Source: Bacteroidota bacterium | Lineage (GTDB): Bacteria; Bacteroidota; Bacteroidia; B-17B0; Aurantibacillaceae | Reading direction: 5' to 3' | Assembly: GCA_030681615.1 (NCBI GenBank) | Contig: JAUXSA010000073.1 | Location: forward strand, 1 to 64,000 | DNA length: 64,000 bases | Part shown: piece by piece, positions 36,470 through 46,937 of the stretch | Layout: the number at the start of each line of letters is the position of its first letter | How positions within the stretch are numbered: the first letter of the stretch is position 1 | Made by a program: the position numbers and the translations under genes | The notes under the pieces: model-generated | Seen by the model: the letters and a program-made list of their open reading frames with translations, nothing else | The model's database searches: none | What the model was told of the DNA's origin: nothing

Positions 36470-36592
36470 TTCAGGGTTTAAGTTAGCCTTTTTAAGGCCA
36501 ATATTAAGTTTAAATTATTAAATATTTTAGGTGGATGTTTTATTGGTAAAATGCAAATTAGTAGGTATATTCGTATTTCTAAAATCAAAAAT

Positions 36593-37483
36593 ATGTCAGT
36601 ATTAGTAAATAAAAATTCGAAGGTGATCGTACAGGGTTTTACCGGTGGAGAAGGAACTTTTCACGCAACCCAAATGATAGAGTATGGAACTAACGTTGTT
36701 GGTGGTGTTACTCCGGGTAAAGGTGGAACTATACATTTAGACCGTCCGGTTTTTAATACTGTTTCAGAAGCGGTTCAAAAAGTGAACGCTGATGTATCTA
36801 TCATTTTTGTGCCGGCTGCTTTTGCTGCCGATGCTATTATGGAGTCTGCCGATGCGGGCATTAAAGTTATTGTGTGTATTACAGAAGGCATTCCTGTTAA
36901 GGATATGATCCTTGTGAAAGAATATTTAAAAGGAAAGGCTTGTCGTTTAATTGGCCCTAATTGCCCTGGGGTTATTACGGCGGGCGAAGCAAAGGTTGGT
37001 ATCATGCCGGGTTTTGTATTTAAAAAAGGTAAAATTGGAATTATTTCTAAAAGCGGAACTTTAACTTATGAAGCTGCTGATCAAATTGTAAAAGCAGGAA
37101 TGGGAATTACAACAGCTATTGGTATTGGTGGCGACCCAATTATTGGAACACCAACTAAAGATGCTGTTGAATTATTAATGAACGATCCTGAGACCGAAGC
37201 TATTGTAATGATTGGTGAAATTGGCGGAAATTACGAAGCAGAAGCTGCACGTTGGATAAAAGCTAACGGAAATAAAAAACCTGTTGTAGGTTTTATTGCA
37301 GGACAAACTGCGCCAAAAGGCCGTACTATGGGACATGCCGGTGCAATTGTTGGAGGTGCTGAAGATACAGCTCAGGCAAAAATGAAAATTTTACGCGAGT
37401 GCGGAATTTTTGTTTGCGAAAGTCCTGCAGAAATTGGCAAAACAATGGCGGCCGTTTTAAAAGGCGAAAAAGTTACAGCTTAA
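36593..37483 (+). CDS. sucD: Succinyl-CoA ligase, alpha subunit
   Basis: This 296-residue subunit of the citric-acid-cycle enzyme binds CoA and carries the phosphohistidine that forms ATP or GTP. Motifs are [20 protein letters not shown] (CoA domain), [17 protein letters not shown] and His248 in [11 protein letters not shown]. The frame is open to 36551, but [15 protein letters not shown] is the standard start. The beta subunit sucC is not in the window, so the two subunit genes are separate. A strong terminator follows. Confidence 0.97.
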   Translation: MSVLVNKNSKVIVQGFTGGEGTFHATQMIEYGTNVVGGVTPGKGGTIHLDRPVFNTVSEAVQKVNADVSIIFVPAAFAADAIMESADAGIKVIVCITEGIPVKDMILVKEYLKGKACRLIGPNCPGVITAGEAKVGIMPGFVFKKGKIGIISKSGTLTYEAADQIVKAGMGITTAIGIGGDPIIGTPTKDAVELLMNDPETEAIVMIGEIGGNYEAEAARWIKANGNKKPVVGFIAGQTAPKGRTMGHAGAIVGGAEDTAQAKMKILRECGIFVCESPAEIGKTMAAVLKGEKVTA

Positions 37484-37502
37484 TTTATTTTTTTATAAAA
37501 TT

Positions 37503-37535
37503 AAAAAGCCGCGTTCAAATTGAATGCGGTTTTTT
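37503..37535 (+). terminator. Intrinsic terminator after sucD
   Basis: Stem arms around ccgcgttcaa and ttgaatgcgg, with one G-U pair, are flanked by A5 on the left and T6 on the right. It starts 19 nt past the sucD stop. Confidence 0.85.
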
Positions 37536-37559
37536 AATTTTCATTTGTTTGGTAAATTA

Positions 37560-37707
37560 TTTCGTCCCTACGGGACTTCATCTATCTCATTATTATTCTA
37601 CCATATTCGATCCCTAACGGGATCACGAAACATTTTAATTTAAAAAAAATCAATTGAAGAAATAGAATGACTCAATTTTGAAATTTTTCTGTCCCGTAGG
37701 GACGAAA
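37560..37707. repeat. REP-like inverted repeat cluster with GTCCCTACGGGAC cores
   Basis: A 17-nt unit tttcgtccctacgggac at 37560-37576 recurs inverted at 37691-37707. A related core gatccctaacgggatc lies between at 37609-37624. Each core is a near-palindrome. The three hairpins lie between sucD and the VanZ gene. Similar elements are widely dispersed in Bacteroidota intergenic DNA. Confidence 0.75.
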
Positions 37708-37709
37708 CA

Positions 37710-38105
37710 TTAAACCGCTGCGGCGTTTGCGAAAATATTTTTTAGTTTTTTAAAAAAGAGAGTTGCAACTATACATCCAAAAGAATTGGCAACAAAATCC
37801 TGCCAATCGGCGCTGCGGTTACTAAAACACTTTGCCTGCATTAATTCCAATAACCCGCCATACAAAACGCACACTAAAAAATAAATGATCATGTATTGTT
37901 TTGGCTGCTTGCGTTTAATTACAACGAGAAATAATAAACTGCTTAAAATAAAGAACATGGTGGCATGTACCCATTTGTCAAAACTCAATAACTCTAACCA
38001 ATTTACGCTTGGTATAAAATGGCCAGGCGTGGCACATAAAGCAAAGATGATAGCGGCCCATATTATTGAGAATACTAAACTATTTTTATAAATAAGTTGT
38101 TTCAA
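37710..38105 (-). CDS. VanZ-family membrane protein
   Basis: The 131-residue protein has four helices and fits the VanZ-like family: FALCATPGHFIPS, FDKWVHATMFFILSSLLFL with the conserved Lys-x-x-H, and SADWQDFVANSFGCIVATLF with the conserved Asp-x-x-x-N-x-x-G. The role is uncertain. It lies downstream of gcvH on the same strand, separated by a repeat and a terminator. Confidence 0.88.
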   Translation of the reverse strand: MKQLIYKNSLVFSIIWAAIIFALCATPGHFIPSVNWLELLSFDKWVHATMFFILSSLLFLVVIKRKQPKQYMIIYFLVCVLYGGLLELMQAKCFSNRSADWQDFVANSFGCIVATLFFKKLKNIFANAAAV

Positions 38106-38131
38106 AAAATTTCTTTCATCTTATAATTAAC

Positions 38132-38224
38132 TGTCACCTCGAGTTCCGCAGCGTAAGCGAAGGAGTATCGAGAGGCGATCTATTTGTTCTCGATACGCTC
38201 CTAATGTCGCTACTCGAACTGACA
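38132..38224. repeat. Intergenic inverted repeat (about 45-nt arms)
   Basis: The left arm begins tgtcacctcgagttccgc and includes aggagtatcgaga; the right arm read on the other strand begins tgtcagttcgagtagcg and includes aggagcgtatcgaga. The arms match imperfectly and can form a long hairpin. The composition differs from neighbours. It lies between VanZ and the gcvH terminator and looks like a dispersed non-autonomous element. Confidence 0.75.
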
Positions 38225-38241
38225 TAGATCTTGTTAAACAA

Positions 38242-38274
38242 AAAACCCTTTCGAGTTAAACTGGAAAGGGTTTT
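38242..38274 (-). terminator. Intrinsic terminator of gcvH
   Basis: An 11-bp stem (aaaaccctttc with gaaagggtttt) encloses an 11-nt loop and is followed on the - strand by a T-tract. It lies 19 nt past the gcvH stop. Confidence 0.85.
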
Positions 38275-38292
38275 AAATTTATAACGCTAAAA

Positions 38293-38673
38293 CTATGCGC
38301 CTATTAATTTTTTATAATCTTCAACGCTTAATAATTCGTTTACTTCGGCAGGGTTAGTGAATTTAATTTTTATCATCCAGCCTTTTCCATAAGGATCGCT
38401 GTTCACGCTTTCAGGTGCAGAATCAATATCCTTGTTAACTTCCAAAACTTCGCCGGTTAATGGCATAAAAAGATCACTTACTGTTTTTACAGCTTCCACT
38501 GTTCCAAAAACTGCTTCTTTATCTACAGTCTCGCCAATAGTATTTACATCTACATAAACAATATCACCTAACTCGCGTTGAGCGAAATCTGTAATTCCTA
38601 TTGTAGCTTCGCTACCGCTTATTTTTACCCACTCGTGGTCTTTTGTGTATTTTACGTCTGCTGGAAAATTCAT
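38293..38673 (-). CDS. gcvH: Glycine cleavage system H protein
   Basis: This 126-residue protein carries the lipoyl arm that moves the aminomethyl group between P, T and L proteins. The lipoylated Lys is Lys63 in [11 protein letters not shown]. The start [21 protein letters not shown] and the end [15 protein letters not shown] are typical. The gcvP and gcvT genes are not in the window. Confidence 0.97.
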   Translation of the reverse strand: MNFPADVKYTKDHEWVKISGSEATIGITDFAQRELGDIVYVDVNTIGETVDKEAVFGTVEAVKTVSDLFMPLTGEVLEVNKDIDSAPESVNSDPYGKGWMIKIKFTNPAEVNELLSVEDYKKLIGA

Positions 38674-38691
38674 GTTTATTTTTTTGAATTA

Positions 38692-38721
38692 CAAATGTAA
38701 TTGTTTGTTTGAATTATCAAA
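38692..38721 (-). promoter_or_regulatory. Promoter of gcvH
   Basis: On the - strand, TTTG (38721-38718), an 18-nt spacer and TACATTTG (38699-38692) precede the gcvH ATG by 18 nt. The match to the Bacteroidota consensus is good. Confidence 0.65.
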
Positions 38722-38758
38722 TACTTTTTTTCCTAAAGTTGATATTTATTGCCATACT

Positions 38759-41700
38759 TTATTGGAAGTTGATCCTTAAGCTAAAGCCACCGGTGGCATT
38801 GGCTGTTGGGAAGGAAGCCGATGTTTGAGGCTTGGTCTTTATCCAATCGTAAAAGAGCCTTAAATTAATGTTTTGTGTTAATTGGTAATCGGCTGATGAA
38901 CGCAGGGTTATAATGTCTGTTCCCCCAGTTGGAATACTTATACCATCAGATACCCTGCGGATAATTGAAAGGTTCTTACGGTAACTTACGTCTACCTTGA
39001 CCAATAAATTACTTTCTAAAACCTTACCCTGGATCTGAAGGCCTTTAATTTTTAATTTAGGATACATATAACCTAAACCCACAATATATTCCTGGCCTTT
39101 TGTTTCAATAATTTGCGGACCGGTAATATTTAAACTGGTTGTTTTATCGCGTTTGGTTTCCACATTCGCACTCCAGCCTTGTTTCACAAACTGGAAATCG
39201 AATTTAATAAGTGGTGCAAAAGCCTCGGTAATTGTTATGGCATTAATATTATAATAAGGCACAAAGTTAGAGCTCAATTGTGTTGTACCTGTTGCAACTG
39301 CTATCGGGGCCCTTTCGGTTTGCGACATTCCATCAACATTAAATAAGATATTATTGGTGTAGCCGGCAATATTATACGTGCTTCTGTAACCATGACGAAC
39401 GGTGATACTACGGAAGGTCTTCTTAAATACAGATAGTTTTCCTAAACCATCCCAGTTAATTGTAAAGTTTGGCAATGGCACAGTTGGAAAAATATTTGTG
39501 GTCTTATAATTTTTAATATTTCTTCCTGTGTAAGTTCTGTAAAAAGCGCCCATCAGAACGTCCTGCTGGTTGTTCTGATAACCATCCACATAACTTTCAG
39601 TATTACCCTGTAAATTCGTATAGGTATAAGAGCCTGTAGAGTTTGGGTTAGCCTGACCTAATTCATTAGCCACATTTCTTCTTTCCAATAAAAATTCATC
39701 AAACAAACTCGAGTTAACACCTGTGCCTTTATCCTTAAAGCCACGGAAGAATGTAAATGTTGAAATGTTAAAGTTACCGGTTTCGTTTCTGCTCACATCA
39801 AATAAATATCCATTATTTTCCTGAGCCCTAGGATTTGTTGGATCATAGAGCATATATTCACTTGTGCTTTTTGATTTGGTATAACTTCCATTTAACTCAA
39901 TTTTTAAACTTCCATGTGGCTCAACACTTGACCGGTATGTATAAGATGTGTTTTTGGTTTGTATGTAAGGCGTTGTTTGCTGTGGTAATTTTGATAACCA
40001 ATTATTGGCCGCACTATTCTGTCTGATTTTAGGATCATGCAAACCTGTAGTAAATAAAAATCCGGGTGCCTGGCTCGCGCCAAAATCCATACCCATGTAC
40101 TGAGAGCTTGGTAAAAAATTTGGTAATGCCTGACCGTTTTGTTCCTGGAAGCTAACGGAAATGTTTTTGATCATCATAATACCTCTTGCCAAAAACTCAC
40201 CTAGGTCTTTAAAATTACTTTCTTTTTCTTTCTTTTTAAGCGAATCGCCAGCGGCTACAACAGTACTTGTGCTTGCAGCGCCCTTACCGGGTTTAGCAAT
40301 ATCTGGTGTTTTTTTCGAATTTGTATTTAAACGTTTAAAATAAGGGATCTTATTATACAATTGTATCAGGTTAAAGTTACCGGTAATATTATGTGTATTG
40401 GTATTTTGAATGGTATTACCAATACTATCGTTTGCTGCAAAAGGCCGGCGCATCCAGGTATAGGTTCCGCCATATTTATAAGTAACAGTTGTAAAATCTA
40501 AAAGCGGGATTTTATTTAATGGAACGTTCACATTCACATTCATTTGCTGACGGTATGATACGTTCTCTCCAAATTTTCCCACAAGGTTATTTGTAGCCGT
40601 ATCTATTTTACCATTCATGAAAGTATTTATTATATCATCGCGGTGGCCTTTATCCTCCTTAAACACCTCTCCATATTGCTCTAAGATACGGCCTTCATTA
40701 TTTGCTGTAAAGTCAAATTTAATTGCTTTACTAAGGTCCCAACGCAAATTATAGGCGCGATTAATAAGGAAATTCTTGTTTACTAAAGTTGGGTTCTCAA
40801 AGACCGTAGAGCCTGCATAAAAACTAGTGATATCTCTATTTTTAAGTGCTGCGTAAGTTCTGTTCAGATCAACAGAGGTTCCAAAACTATTTGGCAACAA
40901 TTGTAAATTAAAATCTTTTATTAACGCAAACCATTTGTTTTGAAAGACCTTCATTTTACTAAATGGTTTGATGGTAAATGGATTTGCTAAATTAAAAGCA
41001 TATTGCAAGTTACCACGGTACTGCCTGGTAAGATTATATTCAACATTTATGCTGCGTTTAAATAATTCTGTATACGCATAGGTTGTGGAAAAATTACTTA
41101 TATCCCATGGCATTGGCTTAGCGCCTTTACGTTTAAAGCCATCTATTCTAACATTGGTCATGTTAAATCCTTTTCGCTCGGTAAAATCTAAAACCTGTTT
41201 TTTAATTTCAGATTTTTGTTCATCACTTATGTATTCGCTGTTGTTAAAGTCATCCATTTTCACATCCGGATCAATTGGATTAAATAACGGCGTTACAATT
41301 GTTTGCCCGTAATTATAAAACAGAGGTAAAGTTATTTTCCATTTATTTGGAAAGAATTTTCCGGCATTGATAGAGCTGCTCATATCCCAGTTAAAATTAG
41401 TTTCCCTGCTCCGTTCATTTATTTTTTGTTCAACCCCACCCCAAAAAGGTGTTTTGTATGTACCCGCTAACGATACCATACCAAGGTCGGCCAGCTTGGC
41501 TTGGACCTGACCGGTAGTTGCCCAACCACCTTTATTAATGAATTCGGTTAAACGTAATTCATTCACCCACACCTCAACACAATGCGCTAAATTATCGGTG
41601 CCCTTTGCATTTCTTACACCAACCATTACACTTTTTATGGTACCTAAATTTGGATTACCTACTACAGAAATTTTATAACCACCAAAATCTTTTGTGAAGG

Positions 41701-44700
41701 GTTCTGACAATTGGTTTAAATTACTAAAGTAACCCAGCTTTTCATTTCTTAAACGTTTTACTTCACTAATGTCGCTAAACTTAAAATTAATTTCATTCTC
41801 AGCAGGCCAAACAATATAACGGTCGTCAACATTATTAGGATCGTAAACACCTTTAGGCGTAATTTTTAAAGGCACTTCGTACTCATAAAAATTATTATTG
41901 TAATCGGTACCAACCCTGAAGAATAATGTAAGGTCTCCATCATTCAACGGAATGTCATTTAATCTTTCGGCATGCACGTTCATTTTAATATTGTTAAACA
42001 TACGTGTATCAAGATCAACATTTTTAAATACAGCCCTGCTATCGCCATCTTTTAAATTACAAACACGCATTTGTAATGCCTGCTCATTTTGTAAAACCAA
42101 ATTAGTGGTTTGTACATTTTGTTGTTGTTGAATATCGGGAGGTAAAACATAATTTACCGGTACCTTGTTACCATTCTCCTGCAAACTAACTGCAGAAACG
42201 TCGAAGGTGGTAGAATTGTCATCGTTTGCAATATACTCACCGGTTTGTTTAAGATCGTAAGCGTAACGTCTCCAATCTGCACGAACTAATTCAAAACGCG
42301 CTAAACGCACTAACACCGGTCTGTCAAAACCTTTCATATAAACACGCATAAAACGAATGGAGTTAAAACCTTCTATACCACCAACCACTGATTCGAATTG
42401 AGAAATAGGAATTTTAAACTGGTACCATTTTACACTTTTATTTATGCCTCCAAAATCGGCAGTACCTGTAAATTGATCCACAATAAAATTTGTTCCAACC
42501 GATGCAGGATTAATATCGTTTGGAGAAATTTTTACGTGGTACTGGTAATAATTTTCTGTTTCGCTTAGTGTATTATCTTTATTTACATCTTCAATATTTG
42601 GTATTGTTGATGCTGATGTATTATACCCTTCACTATTTAAACCTTTGTATTGTGCTTCTGTTGGGGAATTGCCTTCAGCATTATTGTATTTAGAATAACG
42701 TTTTAAAGTATTTGATTGATCGCCATCATAATCATCTCCTCTAAAATGATGGAATTTATCTGTTGATGGATCATTATTGAATGCATCTTTAACAGACTGA
42801 TTAAAAGGCCCAGCGTTCATATCTGCAATGGCACTTCTAAAGCGGTAGCGCTCATAATTATCACTTAAACCATCATAACCAACGTCCTGAAACTCGCGGT
42901 CAGCCTCGTCCTGCGAAAATGCATTAACGGTTGGCGGAATTAGCGGAATGTTTGCAACATTATTAGAATCGATCGGCAAGTTCTTTGAAAAATCTGATAC
43001 GCCCGGAATACCGTTTTCATAAACCATCCTGCCGTCTTTTACAATATCTTCAGAAATATTTCCAATGTTGATATACATATCACCCGATGGTAATTTTGTT
43101 TTATCAAAACGCGAATCGGTAGCTGCATCGTAATCGTCGTTAAAAGGATCCATCATCCAAAACTGGATATATTCTATATTGGCTGCCTGAAAATCATTGG
43201 TCTCTAACCTGCGCATAATACCACCCCATCGGTTTTGCGGGTTCTTTAAGCTACCGTCTGTATTAATACCTGCCGAAACAGGAGTTGGATTAACATCATA
43301 ATTATAAGGGCCGCGTTCGCTCGGATAAAAACCAAGATCTAACACTGGTAATACAACCTGCTGACCGTTAGGAGGTGTTTTGCCTGGAAATAATTCGGTC
43401 TCAAAAACCTGGCGCCACATATTATTTGAAAACAATTGGTTATTATAATAGCTTGGTGTGGTACCACTTTGAGAACGTGTGAACATGGCATCAATACTAT
43501 ACCAGTTAAACTGCGCACGGTTCAGGCCGGTAGATGTTGTATTTGATGTAACCGACTCTGGGAATAAGCTTGTTATACCCTGCGGTATACTCGCCAGATA
43601 CCAACCCTGCGGATTTCTAACATCTATCAATGAAATGGACCCTTCAAAATCATCAATATAAGAGTTACCACTTTTACCAATTGCTTTTGCATTACCCGGA
43701 AATAATTTTGCAATTTCTCCCCGTGTAGAAATTGTACTCATTTCTTTTGTGCTGTAAAATGGCAGCTTATCTAACATACGTGTTAAAAAAGGTGCATCTG
43801 TTTTATAGGTAAAATCAAGGCCTGCTACTATATTACTTACAGGCTCATCGCCAATACTTACTTTTTGTGTGATAGGCCTTTCGTTAAAACGCAATATGGT
43901 ACTTCCCAAAGTTAAATTTCTTCCGGCCTTATAATCTAAACGCGTACCCATTAAACTTTTTTGCTGCACATTAAAAAGAGAATTACTCTCCAACGACACT
44001 TTTACCTGCGCACCTGAATTTAAAATTCCCTCGTTAATGATCTTCACGCGACCTAAAGTATAATCAACTGTATAGTCAGTATTTTCAACCAACGCTACAC
44101 CGTTTGCAGTAACCACCACCGCACCCTGTGGAATGTTTAATGCATTCAAAGCGATCTCAGAGCCTGAAGAAGACTTGTAAGTTCCTTTTATTTTGTAACG
44201 GTTCTTGTTTTGAATAAATGATGCAGCAGTTTTTGTAGAGTCATACAACTCTGTAAAAATATATTTATTGGCTGTAGGAAAATCGTTGAACTGATCGAAT
44301 TTTTTGGCAAGGCTTCGTCCGAAAGGCTCTACGGTTGGAAAATACACGCGGCCATTGGTTGCAAGAATAGTATAGCCCGGAATAAAATCAAAAACACCAT
44401 CTGAGACTTTATCACCATTAACGCTTAATCTATCGCAATTTAAAACACGAAGTAATTGTTGACCATTAATAGCACCAAATGGAAGGTAAGGAACATCAAC
44501 ACCTGTTTCGATATTATTATAGAAAATATCTAATTTAAAATCCTGTGGATTTAAATTGTAAGCACCTAACGCATAAACGTTCTTCATCATTAACTTCCAC
44601 ATAGGATGTTTAACGCTAACGTTGTTACTTTTTAATAATTTACAGATCAATAAAGCACTGTTATCAGGAACCTGGTCGCTGAACTCACCAACCTGGTAGG

Positions 44701-46228
44701 TTTTACCACCGTAAGTATATTGATATGAAACCGCTAAAGATTGTTCGTTACTTAATTGTTGATTCAATGAAATAAATCCTGTACGTGGATTGAAAAAATA
44801 TTCTGTTTGATTTAATCTACGCGCATTTTGAATAACGTTATAATCGCGAGAAGCATCCATGTAAGCTGATCCTGAATTATAAGGGTTGGTTGCAAAAGAA
44901 GTAGTTGGCAAAGCAGAAACACTACTTAAAAGCCTGTCCTTTAAAATACCATTATTAGTATTCGTCATAATAGCATATAAGCTGTTAGCGTCGTTCTCCG
45001 GAATTATATCCGCATTATCTGTAATTGCTAAACTTATTGGAGAAACTGAACCATAGTATGCTGAAAGTGGTCTAAAAACATTTGCCGAGTCTTCACCAAG
45101 ATCTTCAAAAGCAACTACGTTACGTGTTTGCTCTGCGGTACCATTAATATTTAAAACATAAACCTCCACTTTTGTAATTACAATGGGTGTATTAACTACC
45201 GGCAACGTACTCATCCAGGCATCATAATTATCTTTAAAATAATGGCCTAAGAAATAATGTTTATTTTGTTCGTAGTTATCGCCATTCAATTGGAAATTTT
45301 GCGTTTGCGCACCACCCTGAACCGTTACCTCTTGTTTTTTACCACGTTGTTGCGAAAAAACAGTTGTTGCAGTTAATTTACCAAATTGCAATTGTGTTTT
45401 TAAACCAAATAAAGTTTGGCTACCCGAAATTAATGTGCTGTTTAATGGAAGTGTTACGTTACCTGCTTCAATTTTTTTAATGATCTCGTCTTCGTAACCG
45501 GTATAGTCTAATTTAACCTGATTTTCCCAGTCGAATGATGCTTCGGTATTATAATTGGTTGTTACTTTTAATTTATCGCCAATTTTACCAATAAGGTTTA
45601 ACTGGATACGCATATTAAAATCGAAGTTGGTAATTTTTTGTTGTTTTTGCGGAATAGCAGGATTGAAATTTTTATTTCTGTTCAATCCAAAAATTAATTC
45701 GGCAGTACCGGTTGGTTTTATATCTACTGTATTACCACCAAAAATACGGTCGAACAACTCGCTGTTAACCTGTAATTTAGGGATCATTCCTTTACGTGGT
45801 TTCTCATTAAGATCATCTGCAGCCACTCTCGAGCGCCAATAATCACGCATTGATTTTTTGAATTGGTAATCCTGGTACTCCTTCATGCTCATGTAAGTTT
45901 CAGGACGGTAATCCATATCACCGATCTTTTGCTTTACATCATACGTTCCGGTCTTTGGATTGTACTCCACTTCACTTTTTATATTCTCAGGATTTTCTAA
46001 ATACAATTTTGACTTTGGATCGTACAAAGGGGGTTTACCATTGTTGTCTTTAAAATCATAATTTAAGTCCGTTTCAGGTGTATCAATTGGAAGGACATTT
46101 TTTGATGGTAAATGATCAAATACATCAGAGCTTACAATTTTATTGGAATTAGATTTTGTAACAACCGCTAACAAACAAGCTGTTGCGCTGGTTACTACTA
46201 CAAAATTTATTAGTCCGCTTGCTCTCAC
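38759..46228 (-). CDS. sprA: SprA, outer-membrane translocon of the type IX secretion system
   Basis: The 2489-residue protein is the giant barrel that forms the type IX pore. It begins with a hydrophobic signal (FVVVTSATACLLAVVTKS). Family regions include AELIFGLNRNKNFNPAIP, FDFNMRIQLNLIGKIGDKLK, GLKTQLQFGKLTATTVFSQQ, LARFELVRADWRRYAYDL and the ending FSLRINFQ. Length and motifs match Flavobacterium SprA and P. gingivalis Sov. Other type IX genes are not in the window, but two cargo genes are. The start is GTG at 46228, 13 nt after ruvA. Confidence 0.96.
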   Translation of the reverse strand: MRASGLINFVVVTSATACLLAVVTKSNSNKIVSSDVFDHLPSKNVLPIDTPETDLNYDFKDNNGKPPLYDPKSKLYLENPENIKSEVEYNPKTGTYDVKQKIGDMDYRPETYMSMKEYQDYQFKKSMRDYWRSRVAADDLNEKPRKGMIPKLQVNSELFDRIFGGNTVDIKPTGTAELIFGLNRNKNFNPAIPQKQQKITNFDFNMRIQLNLIGKIGDKLKVTTNYNTEASFDWENQVKLDYTGYEDEIIKKIEAGNVTLPLNSTLISGSQTLFGLKTQLQFGKLTATTVFSQQRGKKQEVTVQGGAQTQNFQLNGDNYEQNKHYFLGHYFKDNYDAWMSTLPVVNTPIVITKVEVYVLNINGTAEQTRNVVAFEDLGEDSANVFRPLSAYYGSVSPISLAITDNADIIPENDANSLYAIMTNTNNGILKDRLLSSVSALPTTSFATNPYNSGSAYMDASRDYNVIQNARRLNQTEYFFNPRTGFISLNQQLSNEQSLAVSYQYTYGGKTYQVGEFSDQVPDNSALLICKLLKSNNVSVKHPMWKLMMKNVYALGAYNLNPQDFKLDIFYNNIETGVDVPYLPFGAINGQQLLRVLNCDRLSVNGDKVSDGVFDFIPGYTILATNGRVYFPTVEPFGRSLAKKFDQFNDFPTANKYIFTELYDSTKTAASFIQNKNRYKIKGTYKSSSGSEIALNALNIPQGAVVVTANGVALVENTDYTVDYTLGRVKIINEGILNSGAQVKVSLESNSLFNVQQKSLMGTRLDYKAGRNLTLGSTILRFNERPITQKVSIGDEPVSNIVAGLDFTYKTDAPFLTRMLDKLPFYSTKEMSTISTRGEIAKLFPGNAKAIGKSGNSYIDDFEGSISLIDVRNPQGWYLASIPQGITSLFPESVTSNTTSTGLNRAQFNWYSIDAMFTRSQSGTTPSYYNNQLFSNNMWRQVFETELFPGKTPPNGQQVVLPVLDLGFYPSERGPYNYDVNPTPVSAGINTDGSLKNPQNRWGGIMRRLETNDFQAANIEYIQFWMMDPFNDDYDAATDSRFDKTKLPSGDMYINIGNISEDIVKDGRMVYENGIPGVSDFSKNLPIDSNNVANIPLIPPTVNAFSQDEADREFQDVGYDGLSDNYERYRFRSAIADMNAGPFNQSVKDAFNNDPSTDKFHHFRGDDYDGDQSNTLKRYSKYNNAEGNSPTEAQYKGLNSEGYNTSASTIPNIEDVNKDNTLSETENYYQYHVKISPNDINPASVGTNFIVDQFTGTADFGGINKSVKWYQFKIPISQFESVVGGIEGFNSIRFMRVYMKGFDRPVLVRLARFELVRADWRRYAYDLKQTGEYIANDDNSTTFDVSAVSLQENGNKVPVNYVLPPDIQQQQNVQTTNLVLQNEQALQMRVCNLKDGDSRAVFKNVDLDTRMFNNIKMNVHAERLNDIPLNDGDLTLFFRVGTDYNNNFYEYEVPLKITPKGVYDPNNVDDRYIVWPAENEINFKFSDISEVKRLRNEKLGYFSNLNQLSEPFTKDFGGYKISVVGNPNLGTIKSVMVGVRNAKGTDNLAHCVEVWVNELRLTEFINKGGWATTGQVQAKLADLGMVSLAGTYKTPFWGGVEQKINERSRETNFNWDMSSSINAGKFFPNKWKITLPLFYNYGQTIVTPLFNPIDPDVKMDDFNNSEYISDEQKSEIKKQVLDFTERKGFNMTNVRIDGFKRKGAKPMPWDISNFSTTYAYTELFKRSINVEYNLTRQYRGNLQYAFNLANPFTIKPFSKMKVFQNKWFALIKDFNLQLLPNSFGTSVDLNRTYAALKNRDITSFYAGSTVFENPTLVNKNFLINRAYNLRWDLSKAIKFDFTANNEGRILEQYGEVFKEDKGHRDDIINTFMNGKIDTATNNLVGKFGENVSYRQQMNVNVNVPLNKIPLLDFTTVTYKYGGTYTWMRRPFAANDSIGNTIQNTNTHNITGNFNLIQLYNKIPYFKRLNTNSKKTPDIAKPGKGAASTSTVVAAGDSLKKKEKESNFKDLGEFLARGIMMIKNISVSFQEQNGQALPNFLPSSQYMGMDFGASQAPGFLFTTGLHDPKIRQNSAANNWLSKLPQQTTPYIQTKNTSYTYRSSVEPHGSLKIELNGSYTKSKSTSEYMLYDPTNPRAQENNGYLFDVSRNETGNFNISTFTFFRGFKDKGTGVNSSLFDEFLLERRNVANELGQANPNSTGSYTYTNLQGNTESYVDGYQNNQQDVLMGAFYRTYTGRNIKNYKTTNIFPTVPLPNFTINWDGLGKLSVFKKTFRSITVRHGYRSTYNIAGYTNNILFNVDGMSQTERAPIAVATGTTQLSSNFVPYYNINAITITEAFAPLIKFDFQFVKQGWSANVETKRDKTTSLNITGPQIIETKGQEYIVGLGYMYPKLKIKGLQIQGKVLESNLLVKVDVSYRKNLSIIRRVSDGISIPTGGTDIITLRSSADYQLTQNINLRLFYDWIKTKPQTSASFPTANATGGFSLRINFQ

Positions 46229-46240
46229 GAAAAGATGTAC

Positions 46241-46840
46241 CTAAAAGTTTTTTAATGCTGATTTAATTAATATTTCCACATTATCGGTACCTATGCCCTG
46301 CTGTTTTATTGCTTTTTCAAGCGCTTTTTCGGCTGAGACCTTAGGAAAACCTAACGTAACCAGAGCCAATAACGCCTCGTCTTTATTTTTATTGTACGAG
46401 GTTGTTAAAATCTGCGAAATACCTCCTTCATGTTTACCCATCTTACCTTTGAGGTCAACAACAATGCGTTGCGCAGTCTTATCTCCAATTCCTTTTATAC
46501 TTTTTAGCATTGCTACATTTGCTGTATTAATAGCGCCGGCAATTTCTGCCGGAGAAAGACTGGAAAGCATTAGCAGCGCGCTTCCACCGCCTACACCACT
46601 AACTGAAATAAGTTTTCTGAATAATTCGCGCTCATCTTCTTCGGCAAAACCATAAAAACGGGGATTATCGTCGCGCACATACACGCTTTCTATAAACAAT
46701 TGAGCCTCTGTTTGTTGGCTCAATTTTGAATATGTATTTAAGGAAACTAAAAGGCCATAACCAACCCCGTTTGCCTCAATAATAATATGAGCCGGGTTCC
46801 TGTACGTAATCTGTCCTTTTACATAATTTATTAACGACAT
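46241..46840 (-). CDS. ruvA: Holliday junction DNA helicase subunit RuvA
   Basis: This 199-residue protein has the RuvA N-terminal domain (VKGQITYRNPAHIIIEANGV), two helix-hairpin-helix motifs (LFRKLISVSGVGGGSALLML and LKSIKGIGDKTAQRIVVDLK) and a C-terminal RuvB-binding domain (EALLALVTLGFPKVSAEKAL). With RuvB it drives branch migration. It lies between maeB and sprA. Confidence 0.97.
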   Translation of the reverse strand: MSLINYVKGQITYRNPAHIIIEANGVGYGLLVSLNTYSKLSQQTEAQLFIESVYVRDDNPRFYGFAEEDERELFRKLISVSGVGGGSALLMLSSLSPAEIAGAINTANVAMLKSIKGIGDKTAQRIVVDLKGKMGKHEGGISQILTTSYNKNKDEALLALVTLGFPKVSAEKALEKAIKQQGIGTDNVEILIKSALKNF

Positions 46841-46937
46841 AGCTTTTTACACGTAGATTTTATAGTTTTTCATTTGTCGTGTGGAATAGGTCATGCATTT
46901 TATTTTTGATGGTATTTTTTGGCGCATGACTATTTCT

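Noticed and set aside
37560-37707. CRISPR-like array
   Set aside because: There are only three units, in mixed orientation and irregular spacing, with no cas gene nearby.
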